This document shows positions 9,351 through 18,802 of a DNA stretch of 64,000 nt, in pieces. The DNA lies in contig NZ_LFYO02000002.1 of assembly GCF_001182825.2 (NCBI RefSeq), forward strand, positions 682,001-746,000, in the 5' to 3' direction. Numbering within the stretch: the first letter of the stretch is position 1; the number at the start of each line of letters is the position of its first letter. The stretch is from Streptococcus sp. X13SY08 (GTDB taxonomy: Bacteria > Bacillota > Bacilli > Lactobacillales > Streptococcaceae). A model generated the notes under the pieces. It made no database searches and was not told where the DNA came from. It saw nothing but the letters and a program-made list of their open reading frames with translations. Both the position numbers and the translations under genes were made by a program.

Positions 9351-9998
9351 TCATTTGAAAATGTAAAAAATTATCTCCCCTTCTACTCGTCCTTTAATAC
9401 CTTGTTTTTTAGGAACTTGTACTTGGACATGGGCATGTGCTAGCTGGATTGTCATAAATTGAGAAAAACTACCTGTAGAAGTCAGACGGACATCCTGTTG
9501 TTTTTTGCTCGTCTGACTATGAATAGAAATATCTTCAAAAGGAAGAAAATCCAAGCGTGCATCCGCGCAACCCAGATCCAAATCTAACACCGACATCCAT
9601 TTTTCCGGTAAGGCAAACGTTAACTGACAAGGCAATCCTGTTTCAAAGAGCAGCTTCTCCTCCTCAATAAAAATTTGTGCCAATTTAGCTAAATCCGCCT
9701 CATGTGGATACAAAATGGACAAATGAATTTGATCTTTTTTATTTTTAATGAAGTGAATCCGCCCTTCTGTTAGGCGAATAGTCATGGCTTCGATGGTATC
9801 AAAACTGTACTCTTGCTTACGTTTTGAGGAAGAAAAGACCTTGAAGCTGGGAAGAGTAAAATTGAGCTTGGAACGTTCCTCGACAAAAGTGAAATCGCCC
9901 TCTTCTGCCAACTCTAAAAAACAGGCTCTCGCCTCTTCCTTGGTCAAGATACCTTTTTCATACAACTCTATCAAGCGCTTTTCTTGTTCTTTTCCCAT
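9351..9998 (-). CDS. Hypothetical protein with DUF4097-like C-terminus
   Basis: 215 residues, soluble, no signal peptide. The N-terminus (EKRLIELYEKGILTKEEA) resembles a short SHOCT-like helical motif. The C-terminal half, rich in beta strands and ending with GRVEGEIIFYIF, resembles the DUF4097/LiaG-type beta domain. With the downstream PspC gene this suggests an envelope-stress role, by context only. The start at 9998 is preceded by GAGGTGAG, and TATAAT lies about 35 bp upstream. Confidence 0.65.
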   Translation of the reverse strand: MGKEQEKRLIELYEKGILTKEEARACFLELAEEGDFTFVEERSKLNFTLPSFKVFSSSKRKQEYSFDTIEAMTIRLTEGRIHFIKNKKDQIHLSILYPHEADLAKLAQIFIEEEKLLFETGLPCQLTFALPEKWMSVLDLDLGCADARLDFLPFEDISIHSQTSKKQQDVRLTSTGSFSQFMTIQLAHAHVQVQVPKKQGIKGRVEGEIIFYIFK

Positions 9999-10040
9999 AC
10001 ACTCACCTCAATTCTCTATACTATTATAGCATGCTCACTG

Positions 10041-10069
10041 AAAAAGAAATCAGCCCAAGGACTGATTTC
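10041..10069 (-). terminator. Terminator of the SprT-like gene
   Basis: GAAATCAG pairs with CTGATTTC around an 8-nt loop; on the minus strand TTTTTC follows. Confidence 0.8.
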
Positions 10070-10073
10070 AAAC

Positions 10074-10505
10074 TTATTCTTTGATAAGAAGACCACGGCA
10101 TTTTCCACAGCGGTATTTAGCAAGGTCAATACGACGCTTTCGCACATAGACTTGACCACATGTCTGACAATAATAGGAGCGAACAATTCCAGCCTGCAAG
10201 GGCAAAGCTGGTGCATAGCGCAACCCATTAACTGCTTTTAACAAATCCTTAAAATCATGATCGCCATGCTTATACCCCTTTTTCTCAAAATAAAGATGGT
10301 AATGGCAAAGTTCATGTCGAACAATCTTCCGAAATACATCGAAACCATGTTGTTCTAACATTTGGACATTAAAATCTAGATGACCATCTTTCGGAAAAAA
10401 TCGTCCACCTGTGGAGCGCAATCGATTATTCCAATACGCTTGATGCTTAAAAGGCTTTCCGAAATCTTCGAGAGAGACTTGCTGAACATAATCAGTGAGA
10501 TTCAC
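10074..10505 (-). CDS. SprT-like family protein (metalloprotease fold)
   Basis: 143 residues. The zinc motif HELCHYH is near residues 64-70 and a C-terminal zinc ribbon has CQTCG and CGKC. This is the SprT-like architecture; bacterial function is poorly known. The start overlaps the end of tex by 14 bp, so translation is probably coupled. The gene appears intact although tex upstream is broken. Confidence 0.88.
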   Translation of the reverse strand: MNLTDYVQQVSLEDFGKPFKHQAYWNNRLRSTGGRFFPKDGHLDFNVQMLEQHGFDVFRKIVRHELCHYHLYFEKKGYKHGDHDFKDLLKAVNGLRYAPALPLQAGIVRSYYCQTCGQVYVRKRRIDLAKYRCGKCRGLLIKE

Positions 10506-12566
10506 GAGAGGCCACCAAGGTCAAATTAACCTTTTCACGCGACTGATCTAGTTTGTGCACCCAAACGGTTACCAAATCACCCACTGACACGACCTGACTT
10601 GGATGCTTGATGAAGGTCTTGCTCATATTGGAAATATGAATGAGCCCATCTTCATGAATCCCGATATCAACAAAGGCACCGAAGTCCACAACGTTACGAA
10701 CTACGCCTTCCAATTTTTGCCCAATTTGCAAGTCTTTGAAGTCTAGAACATCTTGACGAAGAACAGGAGCTGCAAAATCATCTCGCAAATCGCGACCAGG
10801 CTTGAGCAAATCGGCGATAATATCTTTCAGAGTTTCTTGACCTATACCCAATTTCTCCGCTGTTTCAGCTACATTTACCGCCTGCAATCGACCTTGAGCA
10901 GCTTCATCTAAAATAGCAATATCAAGTAAATCAAAGAGTTCCTCAACTGCCTTATAAGACTCTGGGTGGACACCAGTATTATCGAGGATATTGTCGCCAT
11001 TTGGAATGCGTAAAAATCCTGCAGCTTGCTCAAAGGCTTTATCGCCTAAGCGTGGTACTTTTTTCAGCTGAGAACGGGTTTTCAATGCACCATTTTCTTC
11101 GCGGTACTTAACAATATTTTCAGAAATGGTCTTGTTGAGTCCTGCTACGTGAGCAAGGAGGGCTGGACTAGCCGTATTAACATTGACACCGACTTGGTTG
11201 ACTACCGTATCCAAGACAAAATCTAGACCTTCGCTCAGTTTTTTTTGATTCACATCGTGCTGGTATTGACCAACACCAATAGATTTTGGATCGATTTTAA
11301 CCAACTCTGCTAGTGGGTCTTGGAGACGTCTTGCAATGGAAATAGCAGAGCGTTTCTCAACCGTTAAATCTGGAAATTCATGACGTGCCAATTCAGAAGC
11401 AGAATAAACAGAAGCGCCACTTTCATTGACAATAACATAACTAATATCCGGAAACTCTGTCAAAATTTCTGCTACAAAGCTTTCAGATTCACGGCTAGCA
11501 GTCCCATTTCCGATAGCAATAATTTCAACATCATACTGCCCCAACAAGTCTGCTAAATCTTTTTTAGCTTGAGCAATCTGACCGTTTGAAGCTGGTTTGA
11601 CAGGATAGATAACTTGCGTCGTCAACAGTTTCCCAGTTTGGTCCACCACTGCAAGCTTAGCACCTGTACGAAATGCAGGGTCAAATCCCAAAACAGTCTT
11701 GCCTTTCAAAGGTGGTACCAAGATGAGATTGCGCAGATTTTCAGAGAAAAGCTTGATGGCTCCCTCTTCTGCCTCTTCTGTCAATTCTGTACGTACACGA
11801 CGTTCCATGGCTGGTATGATTTTTTTCTTAACAGCTTGAGCAATCGCTTCTTCAATGTAGGCATTTTTTTGTGGAAAACGAACTGCAAAGAAACGCAAGA
11901 TCTTATCCAGATTGTGCTCAAAACCAACTTTGAGAGCCCCAATTTTTTCTCCACGGTTGAGAGCAAGAGTACGATATCCTTGCATTTTAGCGACTTTTTC
12001 TGAGAAATCATAATAAATCTGAAAAACTAACTTTTCATCTGCTGCAGCATCTTTGAGTTCTGAAACGATGACTGAGTTTTGGAGAATTTCTTGATAAGTC
12101 CAAGAACGTAGTTTGGTATTTTCAGAAATGGCTTCTACTAAAATATCCACTGCTCCAGCTAAACAGCTAACAGCTGTGTCAAATCCTTCAGTCATAAAAT
12201 TCTCAGCTTGTTTTTCCAAATCTGACACATTTTGTAGAATGAGGCGCGCCAAGGGAAAGAGTAAAGTTCTTCCACATCAGCTAATTTTTCTGCTTCCTGA
12301 ATAGCTTTTGCAAGCTCAGGTGTTAATTTCCCAAGTTCTTGGATCTTCGTAAGAACTGTTTCCTTACGCTCAGAAAGAGCTGTCAAAGACTTATCCATAT
12401 CGATAATGGTCTTGATGACAACCTCATCCAGATTACCCGTTACTTCCTTTCGGTAGCGCGCGATAAAGGGAATGGTATTGCCTTCGGATGTCAAGGTCAA
12501 TACCGTTTCAATTTGCTTAATCGTTACGCCCAAATCTTGAGCGATTTTCAAATATTTTTCTTCCAT
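10492..12566 (-). pseudogene. tex: Tex-type transcription accessory / S1 RNA-binding protein, internal deletion
   Basis: The N-terminal 117 residues end LADVEELY, then the frame changes. The rest reads from LARLILQNVSDLEKQ through the YqgF-like domain (GFDPAFRTGAKLAVVD), the HhH region (NTASPALLAHVAGLN) and the S1 domain (VVDFGAFVDIGIHEDGLIHIS) to 10492. Family proteins carry about 18-20 more residues at the junction (the LPYKEKRRTKATIAREAG region), so I infer an out-of-frame loss of some 55 nt at about 12249. The junction shares CTC with the expected sequence. Tex binds nucleic acid and RNA polymerase; it is usually dispensable for growth, so decay is tolerable. A perfect promoter (TTACAA-17-TATAAT) lies 7 nt before the ATG. 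Confidence 0.88.
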
Positions 12567-12573
12567 AGTGTCT

Positions 12574-12602
12574 ATTATATCACAAGAATTATTGCCTTGT
12601 AA
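12574..12602 (-). promoter_or_regulatory. Promoter of tex, leaderless mRNA candidate
   Basis: On the minus strand TTACAA (12597-12602), 17 bp, TATAAT (12574-12579). The box ends 7 nt before the ATG at 12564-12566, so transcription should start at the start codon. Confidence 0.7.
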
Positions 12603-12630
12603 GCTATTTCATGCCTTCTAAATCACAAAT

Positions 12631-12657
12631 AAAAGGCCTGAGATTGCTCTCAGACCT
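12631..12657 (-). terminator. Terminator of queT
   Basis: AGGCCTGAGA pairs with TCTCAGACCT around TTGC with one mismatch; on the minus strand TTTT follows. Confidence 0.75.
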
Positions 12658-12675
12658 GCCTCCCATTTTGGGTCA

Positions 12676-13191
12676 TTATTTTGTAAAATCGATTTTTTTT
12701 GCTAACTTTTCAATGACAAGGGCTCCGACCAAGAGCGATGCCAATTCTCCGATTCCTGTCGTAAACCAAGTGAAGAAAAATGGTAAATCATATAAGACTT
12801 TCAATTCCAAGGCAATGGTAAACATAGACAAAGAAAAGAAAAGTGAAAAGTAGAAAAAGGCTTTGTTAAACAGTCCCCCGAATACCCGCTCTGCCATGTA
12901 CCGATGAAAGAGAAGGACACCTAATGCCACAAATACCAAGGTCGATAAACCGCCAACAACCATATCCACTGGGCCAAAGCCAATGAGATTGGAAATCATA
13001 CAGCCAATGGTAATACCGACAATGTACTTAGGCTTGTAAAACGCCAAGAAATTCATCATTTCTGATACGCGGAACTGATAAGCTCCATAAGAAATTGCAT
13101 TAAGCGGTGGAGTAACGGTCAGTACCACGTAAATCGCTGCAACAAGCGCTGTTTGTGCCAGATCGCGAGCAGTCCATTTATTTATATCCAT
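12676..13191 (-). CDS. queT: Queuosine precursor transporter, substrate-binding (S) component
   Basis: 171 residues, about five to six membrane helices. The N-terminus (ARDLAQTALVAAIYVVLTV) and YGAYQFRVSEMMNFLAFY fit the QueT family, the S component of an ECF transporter for preQ1/queuosine precursors. The energising EcfAA'T module would be encoded elsewhere. A preQ1-II riboswitch sits directly upstream, which supports both substrate and regulation. Confidence 0.92.
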   Translation of the reverse strand: MDINKWTARDLAQTALVAAIYVVLTVTPPLNAISYGAYQFRVSEMMNFLAFYKPKYIVGITIGCMISNLIGFGPVDMVVGGLSTLVFVALGVLLFHRYMAERVFGGLFNKAFFYFSLFFSLSMFTIALELKVLYDLPFFFTWFTTGIGELASLLVGALVIEKLAKKIDFTK

Positions 13192-13196
13192 AAGTT

Positions 13197-13272
13197 TCTC
13201 CTTTGGCGGCTAAACCGCGTATAATATGCTTGGCTAAAGGGAGGAAGTGCCAAGGGTTGCTTTCACAACCCG
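13197..13272 (-). promoter_or_regulatory. preQ1-II riboswitch before queT
   Basis: On the minus strand the core has CTTGG (13250-13254) paired with CCAAG, then CATATTATACGCGG, a loop, and CCGCCAAAGGAG leading to the ATG. This is the preQ1-II (COG4708) arrangement known from Streptococcaceae. The upstream hairpin GGGTTG/CAACCC (13255-13272) is the optional first stem. Pairing of the CGCGG/CCGCC region hides the ribosome site when preQ1 is bound. A TATACT box lies just upstream. Confidence 0.9.
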
Positions 13273-13314
13273 TCTAGTATAGCATATTTAGCAAAAAAAT
13301 GGTAGACTATCACT

Positions 13315-13752
13315 ATGAAACATCTAAAAAAATTACTGCAAAATGAAGTTTTTCTCTATTTAGTTTTCGGAGTGGCTACTACACTAGTTTATATTGCCAC
13401 TCGGACCATTTTGTTTGCCATTATTCCGCAGACACTTCTAGTGGTCTTCATCGCCAACTGTGTAGCTATCACTTTCGCATTTTTTACCAATGATCGTATT
13501 GTTTTCAAACAAAAATCTAGTGGTTGGCTCAAACGAATGATCAAATTTGTGCTAGCCCGCATCTCGACCTTATTCCTAGATATGGTTCTAGCCTATATTT
13601 TCGTGGACGCATTCCCACAAATCATTGGACAATTTGTTGGACACGATATCCAAAAGGTCAATGCTGTTGCTACTTTAATCTCCCAAGTTCTGGTCATTGT
13701 CTTCAATTACGTTCTCAGTAAGCTCTTTGTATTCACTGCTGGTGACAAATAA
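13315..13752 (+). CDS. GtrA-like flippase family membrane protein
   Basis: 145 residues with four membrane helices. The motif FGVATTLVYIATRTILF near the N-terminus and FAFFTNDRIVFK with LSKLFVF near the C-terminus fit the GtrA family. These proteins move polyprenyl-linked sugars across the membrane for surface glycan modification. It is transcribed divergently from queT and stands alone. Confidence 0.87.
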   Translation: MKHLKKLLQNEVFLYLVFGVATTLVYIATRTILFAIIPQTLLVVFIANCVAITFAFFTNDRIVFKQKSSGWLKRMIKFVLARISTLFLDMVLAYIFVDAFPQIIGQFVGHDIQKVNAVATLISQVLVIVFNYVLSKLFVFTAGDK

Positions 13753-13755
13753 AAT

Positions 13756-13788
13756 AAAAAGAGAATAGCCGTCCACTATTCTCTTTTT
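13756..13788. terminator. Bidirectional terminator
   Basis: AAAAAGAGAATAG and CTATTCTCTTTTT form a 13-bp stem around CCGTCCA between the convergent GtrA and B3/B4-domain genes. Confidence 0.9.
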
Positions 13789-13792
13789 TCAT

Positions 13793-14500
13793 TTATAATT
13801 CTACTTCCCTATGTTCAGTAGTCAAGTGTACGATGGACACCTCTTGCCCGAAATAATCTGTCAATAGTTTGCTAAGAGCCTGTGCCGCTTCCTGCGCTCG
13901 CTCTTTTTGTGTGTCATTGATGGCTTCAATCACCAAAACAGCATGTTGGGTGTCTTCTGCCAACATAGTCCTTTTAGCTTCACGCCAGTTTAGATTACGA
14001 CAAATCGCACCTTTATCGTCATAGTAAATCATTTCTTCTGGTAGAGCTGGAGAGTCATCTTCTGCTCCCAATGGGAAAAGTGCCTCGCCACCCTTAGCTT
14101 TTCCGAGATGCATATCTCCAACGATACAGTCCACATCCTCACCACCACACGGTAAGCCATAGGAAAGTGAAATGCTGTTATAGAGATCTACTAAAGGATT
14201 GGTAGGATGAAAATCACGTTCTTGGCTAACCCGTTTTAAAAGCGCTTCAATAGAAGAACGAGCTCCTTTTTTGGTTTTAAATTTGGTGAAGGCTTCCCGC
14301 CACTCTTTGATGACATCATTTTCAGTAAAGCTTTCTTCTTGAATAAAATCCTGTGCCTTTTGACTAGCTTTAGTGAGCAAGTCTTGAAAATAAGGATTCT
14401 TACTCTCGTCAATGTGGTTATCCAAACCAACAATATTTAAAATAGAAATTTGAGCATCTGGAAATACGTCCCAAAACTCTTGATCAACAATAACTTTCAT
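13793..14500 (-). CDS. B3/B4 tRNA-binding domain protein
   Basis: 235 residues dominated by a B3/B4 domain, the fold found in the beta subunit of phenylalanyl-tRNA synthetase where it edits mischarged tRNA. The middle part NPLVDLYNSISLSYGLPCGGEDVD is typical of free-standing members, which may act as editing or tRNA-related factors. The start at 14500 has AAGGAG upstream. It is preceded by a long structured leader (14541-14637). Confidence 0.82.
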   Translation of the reverse strand: MKVIVDQEFWDVFPDAQISILNIVGLDNHIDESKNPYFQDLLTKASQKAQDFIQEESFTENDVIKEWREAFTKFKTKKGARSSIEALLKRVSQERDFHPTNPLVDLYNSISLSYGLPCGGEDVDCIVGDMHLGKAKGGEALFPLGAEDDSPALPEEMIYYDDKGAICRNLNWREAKRTMLAEDTQHAVLVIEAINDTQKERAQEAAQALSKLLTDYFGQEVSIVHLTTEHREVEL

Positions 14501-14540
14501 GTTTTTCTCCTTTTGCCAATAGATTCAATTATTCCTTTCA

Positions 14541-14637
14541 TAGTTAACAGAAGAATCCCCACGATTGCTGTACCCGTGCACGACAAACGACTCCAGCAAT
14601 TGAGTTTCTTCTGACACTCCCCCTCTTTGTGATTATA
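14541..14637 (-). promoter_or_regulatory. Structured mRNA leader of the B3/B4-domain gene, class unknown
   Basis: A TATAAT box (14632-14637, minus) starts a leader of about 120 nt. Nested pairings are visible: outer CAGAAGAA (14606-14613) with TTCTTCTG (14548-14555), then ATTGCTG (14594-14600) with CAGCAAT (14564-14570), enclosing the palindrome CGTGCACG (14575-14582). The order outer stem, internal loop, inner stem and apical loop looks like a ligand- or tRNA-responsive leader. The T-box consensus AGGGTGG is absent and I match it to no named riboswitch. Confidence 0.5.
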
Positions 14638-14673
14638 GCGAATTTTCTTGTATTTGCAACAAAAATCATCCTA

Positions 14674-14713
14674 AAAAGAAGAACCTTAATGAGACATTAG
14701 GATTCTTCTTTTT
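14674..14713 (-). terminator. Terminator of the YihY gene
   Basis: AAAGAAGAA, CTTAATG and their partners CATTAGG and TTCTTCTTT form a long stem with one mismatch; on the minus strand a T run follows. It overlaps the stop codon region of the YihY gene. Confidence 0.75.
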
Positions 14714-15629
14714 TACTTATAATTTGTTTCATTCGTTGGAAAACGGAAATAACATCTCCTCTGCGATGGGTAAATTCATCTACAAAATAGTGTTGAATAG
14801 TCGCATTTAAAACGGCACCGATAATCAAAATATTAGCTAAAAAGACAGACCACAACATGAAGACAAGAATAATCACTGCCGTCACGAAGCGAAAGTCCAA
14901 TAATTTATCTGCGTAACTTTCAACGTAGAGACCAAAAAATTGACCTACCGTGCCCATGACCAGCATAACAAAGATGGCACCCGGAAGAGCAAAACGCATT
15001 TTACGTATGCGCACATTTGGCAAGAAAAAGTAAAGCAGGACCAACCCTAAAAAGAGGGTCACATAAACAGCCAATTCTGTTTGATTGAGCAAACTACGGA
15101 AAAATCCATCTTCCAACTGCAACCAATTGATCAAGCTCTGCAAAAGCGTATTACCAAAGGCAACCATGATGGCACTAAGTGTAATCAGAGCATAAATCGC
15201 TACTCCCAAGAAAAATCCTACGATGTAGCTAATAATCATATCGCGGTGCTTTTCAACGCCATAGGCTTTATTAAATGCCTTTTGCAAGGCATTCATGGAA
15301 CGAGAGATAGTCCATAGAGTAGTGGCAATGGAAATTCCCAACCAAGTAGGGGAAGGTCTACTGAGCACAGATGTGACGATATTTGCAGCCGTTGGATAAA
15401 GTTTTACAGGAATAAAATCTTTGATGAAATCTAAAATCTGCTTTACATCAAACTGCAAGTACGGCAACAAGCTCGCCATCGTCATAAGGATGGGGAAAAT
15501 AGAGACCGTCAAATAGTAACCCACTGCTACACTTGTGATATCCGTTTCTGCACTCTGATAAAAACTCAAAAAGGAAGAAACAAATTTCTTAACTTTCGAT
15601 TCTCTCAGGGTCCTTCCCATTTTTTTCAC
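14697..15629 (-). CDS. YihY/virulence factor BrkB family membrane protein
   Basis: 310 residues with about six membrane helices. Family signatures are AVGYYLTVSIFPILMTMASLLPYL near the N-terminus, ISRSMNALQKAFNKAYGVEK in the middle and a GAIFVMLVMGTVGQFFGLYVESYA helix. It was once called RNase BN in error; the real role is an uncharacterised membrane protein. It lies 13 bp downstream of map in the same direction. Confidence 0.88.
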   Translation of the reverse strand: MKKMGRTLRESKVKKFVSSFLSFYQSAETDITSVAVGYYLTVSIFPILMTMASLLPYLQFDVKQILDFIKDFIPVKLYPTAANIVTSVLSRPSPTWLGISIATTLWTISRSMNALQKAFNKAYGVEKHRDMIISYIVGFFLGVAIYALITLSAIMVAFGNTLLQSLINWLQLEDGFFRSLLNQTELAVYVTLFLGLVLLYFFLPNVRIRKMRFALPGAIFVMLVMGTVGQFFGLYVESYADKLLDFRFVTAVIILVFMLWSVFLANILIIGAVLNATIQHYFVDEFTHRRGDVISVFQRMKQIISKKEES

Positions 15630-15641
15630 TCCTTGACTATT

Positions 15642-16438
15642 CTAATAGGTTCCTTCTTCACCTTGGCTCGTCAAAATAACAGGTCCATCTTTGGTAATAA
15701 CAAATTGGTGCTCATATTGACAAGATAGTCCACCATCAAGCGTCTTATGTGCCCAACCTGTTTCCATATCTGTGTCAATTTCCCAGGTACCAGTGTTGAT
15801 CATTGGTTCTATCGTCAAGACCATTCCCTCTTTAAGACGGAGTCCACGACCAGCACGACCATAGTGTGGCACCATTGGTTCTTCATGCATGGTCGGTCCA
15901 ACACCGTGTCCTACCAAATCACGAACAACGCCATAGCCACGACTTTCCGCATACTCTTGAATAGCTGCACCGATATCCCCAATGCGGTTGCCAACGACCG
16001 CTTTCTCGATACCAATGTACAAGCATTCTTTGGTCACATCCATCAAATCTTTTACTTCTTGGGACACTTGACCAACAGCGTAGGCCCAGCAAGAATCCGC
16101 CAAACCGCCCTTGTAATTTTCAGTGAATTCTTTCATCATCTCAACATTGTTAAAATCCGAGGTTGAAACGTCCACAAATAATGACGTGGAAAAGCATGTG
16201 CTACTTCATCATTTAAGCCACAGCAAGTCGCGTAAGGATAGTCCATCAAATGACCTTCCACACCGATTTGAAGCGGTAACACATTTCCTTCTTTACAGCG
16301 TTTGCGGACATATTCTTCAACTGCCCACATATCCACACCTGGTTTAATCACATCACGTAGACCGATATGAATGCTAGCAAGAAAATCACCTGCTCGGTCC
16401 ATCGCTTCAATTTCACGTTGTGATTTAAGAGTAATCAT
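15642..16438 (-). pseudogene. map: Type I methionine aminopeptidase with internal deletion
   Basis: The N-terminal 85 or so residues (MITLKSQREIEAMDRAG to HAFPRHYL) are followed by a frame change into VDVSTSDFNNVEMMKEF. The remainder carries the metal-binding motifs: GHGVGPTMHEEP, VLTIEPM and YEHQFVIT. The expected junction segment of about 22 residues (the LLKDGDIVKVDMV region with the first metal-ligand Asp) is missing, so I infer an out-of-frame loss of about 65 nt near 16170. The enzyme removes the initiator Met and is normally essential with one copy in streptococci. A second copy or an assembly error is therefore needed to explain this. ATGA overlap couples it to the GNAT gene. Confidence 0.85.
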
Positions 16439-17011
16439 TCTATTTCTTCCTCTTCTAATTTAAAATCCGAGGACCTCATGATAAAGTCCTTATAATCCCG
16501 CATTTTGTGAGTATAGCGGTCACTTCCCTTGTATTGTCGGTTGGCTCTGAAACCAACTTTTTCTGCTACACGCTGGCTGGCTCTATTTTCCAAATGAGTT
16601 CTTAGTAAAATTTCTCGGAGACTAAATTCATAAAAACAAAGATAGACAATGGTTCGCAGTGCTTCTGTCATCAAGCCCTGATTCCAAAAATCCTGATACA
16701 AAAAATAACCAATTTCCGCTTGTTTCGCTTGCACATTCAGCTTCTCCAATCGAATAACTCCGATCATATTCTGCACACTATCTTTCAGACAAATTGCCCA
16801 AATTCCCAAGGGTTCCTTCATAAAAATATGAACTAGCATATGCTGACTCTCTTTTTCGCTCATCATTTGAGGAAAAATAAAACGTAAATTCTCAGAGTTA
16901 GAAGCAATTTTGTAAAAATTTTGTCCGTCACTATCTATAGCGAACAGGCCTTAGATAAAGACGTGAAGTTTCGAGCTCTGCAAATTGAGCCAATTTTGTC
17001 AACGTCTCCAT
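16435..17011 (-). pseudogene. GNAT acetyltransferase, frameshifted
   Basis: From the ATG at 17011 the frame gives LAQFAELETSRLYLRPVR, then stop codons. The remainder continues in another frame (NFYKIASNSENLRFIFPQ, then IGVIRLEKLNVQAKQAEIGYFL and NRASQRVAEKVGF). Together they make an RimJ/RimL-type acetyltransferase of about 185 residues with the shift near 16940. The open part after the shift, from a Met at 16866, could be read alone but lacks the first strands. The stop overlaps the map start, so it may once have been coupled. Confidence 0.72.
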
Positions 17012-17042
17012 GGTATGTTGCCTAAAAAGGAGATAACCCCCC

Positions 17043-18302
17043 TTATTCTTCTACTAAACGAATATCTGCACCCAAGTCTGTCAATTTCTCAATTATATCA
17101 GAATAGCCGCGCAAGATAAATTCGACATTGGTAATTTCAGTTTGTCCATCAGCCATTAAACCGGCTATGACCATAGCTGCACCAGCACGTAAGTCTGTCG
17201 CCTTCACAGGACCACCCGATAAACGATTTCCACCTTTGTAAGAAATGTAGGAACCTGTCGTTTGAATATCTGCTCCTAAACGAGCCAATTCTGCCACCTG
17301 ACCAACCCGTTTTTCATAAATGGTATCAATGATACGACCACTTCCTTTTGCTTTCAGCAAAAGTGGTGTAATAGGTTGTTGCAAATCGGTTGCGAAACCT
17401 GGATAGGGTGATGTTTTGATCGTAACAGCCTTCAAATCCGTTTGCTGCTCGACAAAAATAGAATCCTGTGAAACAGTCATTCGCACGCCCATTTCTTCCA
17501 ACTTGGCAATGTAACTTTCCAAATGCTCATATAGGACGTTATTAATCTGAATTCCCTCTCCAGCTGCCGCTGCAAGAGCAATATAAGTTCCTGCTTCAAT
17601 GCGATCTGGAATGACTTGATGGCGTGTGCCATGCAATTCTTTGACACCCTCAATCGCAATAACATCCGTTCCAGCACCGCGAATATGGGCGCCCATATTG
17701 TTCAAAAGAGTCGCCACATCAATAATTTCTGGTTCACGTGCTGCATTTTCAATCACTGTGCGGCCTTCAGCCTTGACCGCAGCCAATAAAGTATTGATGG
17801 TCGCACCCACACTAACTGTATCCATAAAGATATGAGCACCATGGATTTTTCCAGGGTTTGATTCCAAGTGCATATTGGCACCCTCATAGCTGACACTAGC
17901 TCCCATAGCTTCAAAAGCTTTTAAATGGAGATCAATCGGGCGAGGTCCCAAATCACAACCACCTGGTAAACCAACCACTGCACGACCAAAACGGCCCAAA
18001 AGTGAACCGTAAAAGTAATAAGATGCACGCAAGCTATTGATTTTTCCAAAAGGCATCGGCATATCTTGGACTCCACGTGGGTCAATTTCCAGTGTTTCGC
18101 CATCGCGACGAACGTTTGCCCCCATCGTTTCCATGATATCAATCAAACTATCTACATCACTAATAGCTGGAACGCCGTCTAGTGTCACCACTCCATCTGC
18201 TAAAATAATGGCAGGAATCAATGCTACGACTGAATTCTTCGCACCGCTAACTGTGACCTGTCCCTTCAAAGGCCTTCCGCCGTTAATTACAATTTTTCTC
18301 AT
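17043..18302 (-). CDS. murA2: UDP-N-acetylglucosamine 1-carboxyvinyltransferase (MurA2/MurZ type)
   Basis: 419 residues, full length and intact. It transfers enolpyruvate from PEP to UDP-GlcNAc, the first committed step of peptidoglycan synthesis in the cytoplasm. The N-terminus ([22 protein letters not shown]) with the conserved Lys, and the loop [12 protein letters not shown] with the catalytic Cys, the fosfomycin target, are present. Sequence details ([33 protein letters not shown]) match the second streptococcal paralogue rather than MurA1. Confidence 0.95.
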   Translation of the reverse strand: MRKIVINGGRPLKGQVTVSGAKNSVVALIPAIILADGVVTLDGVPAISDVDSLIDIMETMGANVRRDGETLEIDPRGVQDMPMPFGKINSLRASYYFYGSLLGRFGRAVVGLPGGCDLGPRPIDLHLKAFEAMGASVSYEGANMHLESNPGKIHGAHIFMDTVSVGATINTLLAAVKAEGRTVIENAAREPEIIDVATLLNNMGAHIRGAGTDVIAIEGVKELHGTRHQVIPDRIEAGTYIALAAAAGEGIQINNVLYEHLESYIAKLEEMGVRMTVSQDSIFVEQQTDLKAVTIKTSPYPGFATDLQQPITPLLLKAKGSGRIIDTIYEKRVGQVAELARLGADIQTTGSYISYKGGNRLSGGPVKATDLRAGAAMVIAGLMADGQTEITNVEFILRGYSDIIEKLTDLGADIRLVEE

Positions 18303-18487
18303 ACAAACTAAAACACTTTCTTCATTTTGTCATTTAGACATACGGTTCATTGTACCATAATTTTCAAAAGACCGCTAGCACTAAACCTGATATCATCCCT
18401 TTTCTTCCGCCGTTACAGTTTATTGTATTGTTTTCTCTATCCATCTAGGTTATAGTATTCCTATCAGAAAATATTTTGGAGAATATT

Positions 18488-18763
18488 ATGAATAAGATGA
18501 AAAAGAAAGTCTACCGTAACACACCTGCCTTCACTTTTATGGCTTGGGGATCCTTCCTTTTCTTTGCTGCATTGATTTTAATTGGTCTTTACACGCTTAA
18601 AGAACCTCTTATGGTTAAAGGTTACTATTTAATAGGAGCTGTTGGTCTGGTCTCCTCTTCTTTCACGGTTTCAAAAGTTGTTCGCGACAATCAAGAAGAT
18701 GAAAATAACTATAATCACCTTCTTCAAGAGGCTGCAACAAAAGAAGAGCAAAAACCATTATAA
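18488..18763 (+). CDS. YiaAB-type two-helix membrane protein
   Basis: Start chosen at ATG 18488 because TTTGGAG lies at the right distance; an upstream in-frame TTG gives four more residues. 91 residues with two membrane helices (about 12-33 and 43-63) and a polar C-terminus. It resembles the YiaA/YiaB two-helix family; function unknown. It stands alone between murA2 and metK. Confidence 0.7.
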   Translation: MNKMKKKVYRNTPAFTFMAWGSFLFFAALILIGLYTLKEPLMVKGYYLIGAVGLVSSSFTVSKVVRDNQEDENNYNHLLQEAATKEEQKPL

Positions 18764-18771
18764 TTGTACTT

Positions 18772-18799
18772 AAAAGGAGTTGGCAAGCCAACTCCTTTT
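18772..18799. terminator. Bidirectional terminator
   Basis: AAAAGGAGTTGG CAAG CCAACTCCTTTT, a perfect 12-bp stem between convergent genes. Confidence 0.9.
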
Positions 18800-18802
18800 A
18801 TC

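Noticed and set aside
14541-14637. T-box leader before the B3/B4-domain gene
   Set aside because: The conserved AGGGTGG antiterminator bulge and specifier arrangement are absent.
15642-16438. Translational bypassing in map, tex or birA
   Set aside because: Bypassing needs extra mRNA between the coding halves; here conserved codons are missing and nothing is inserted.
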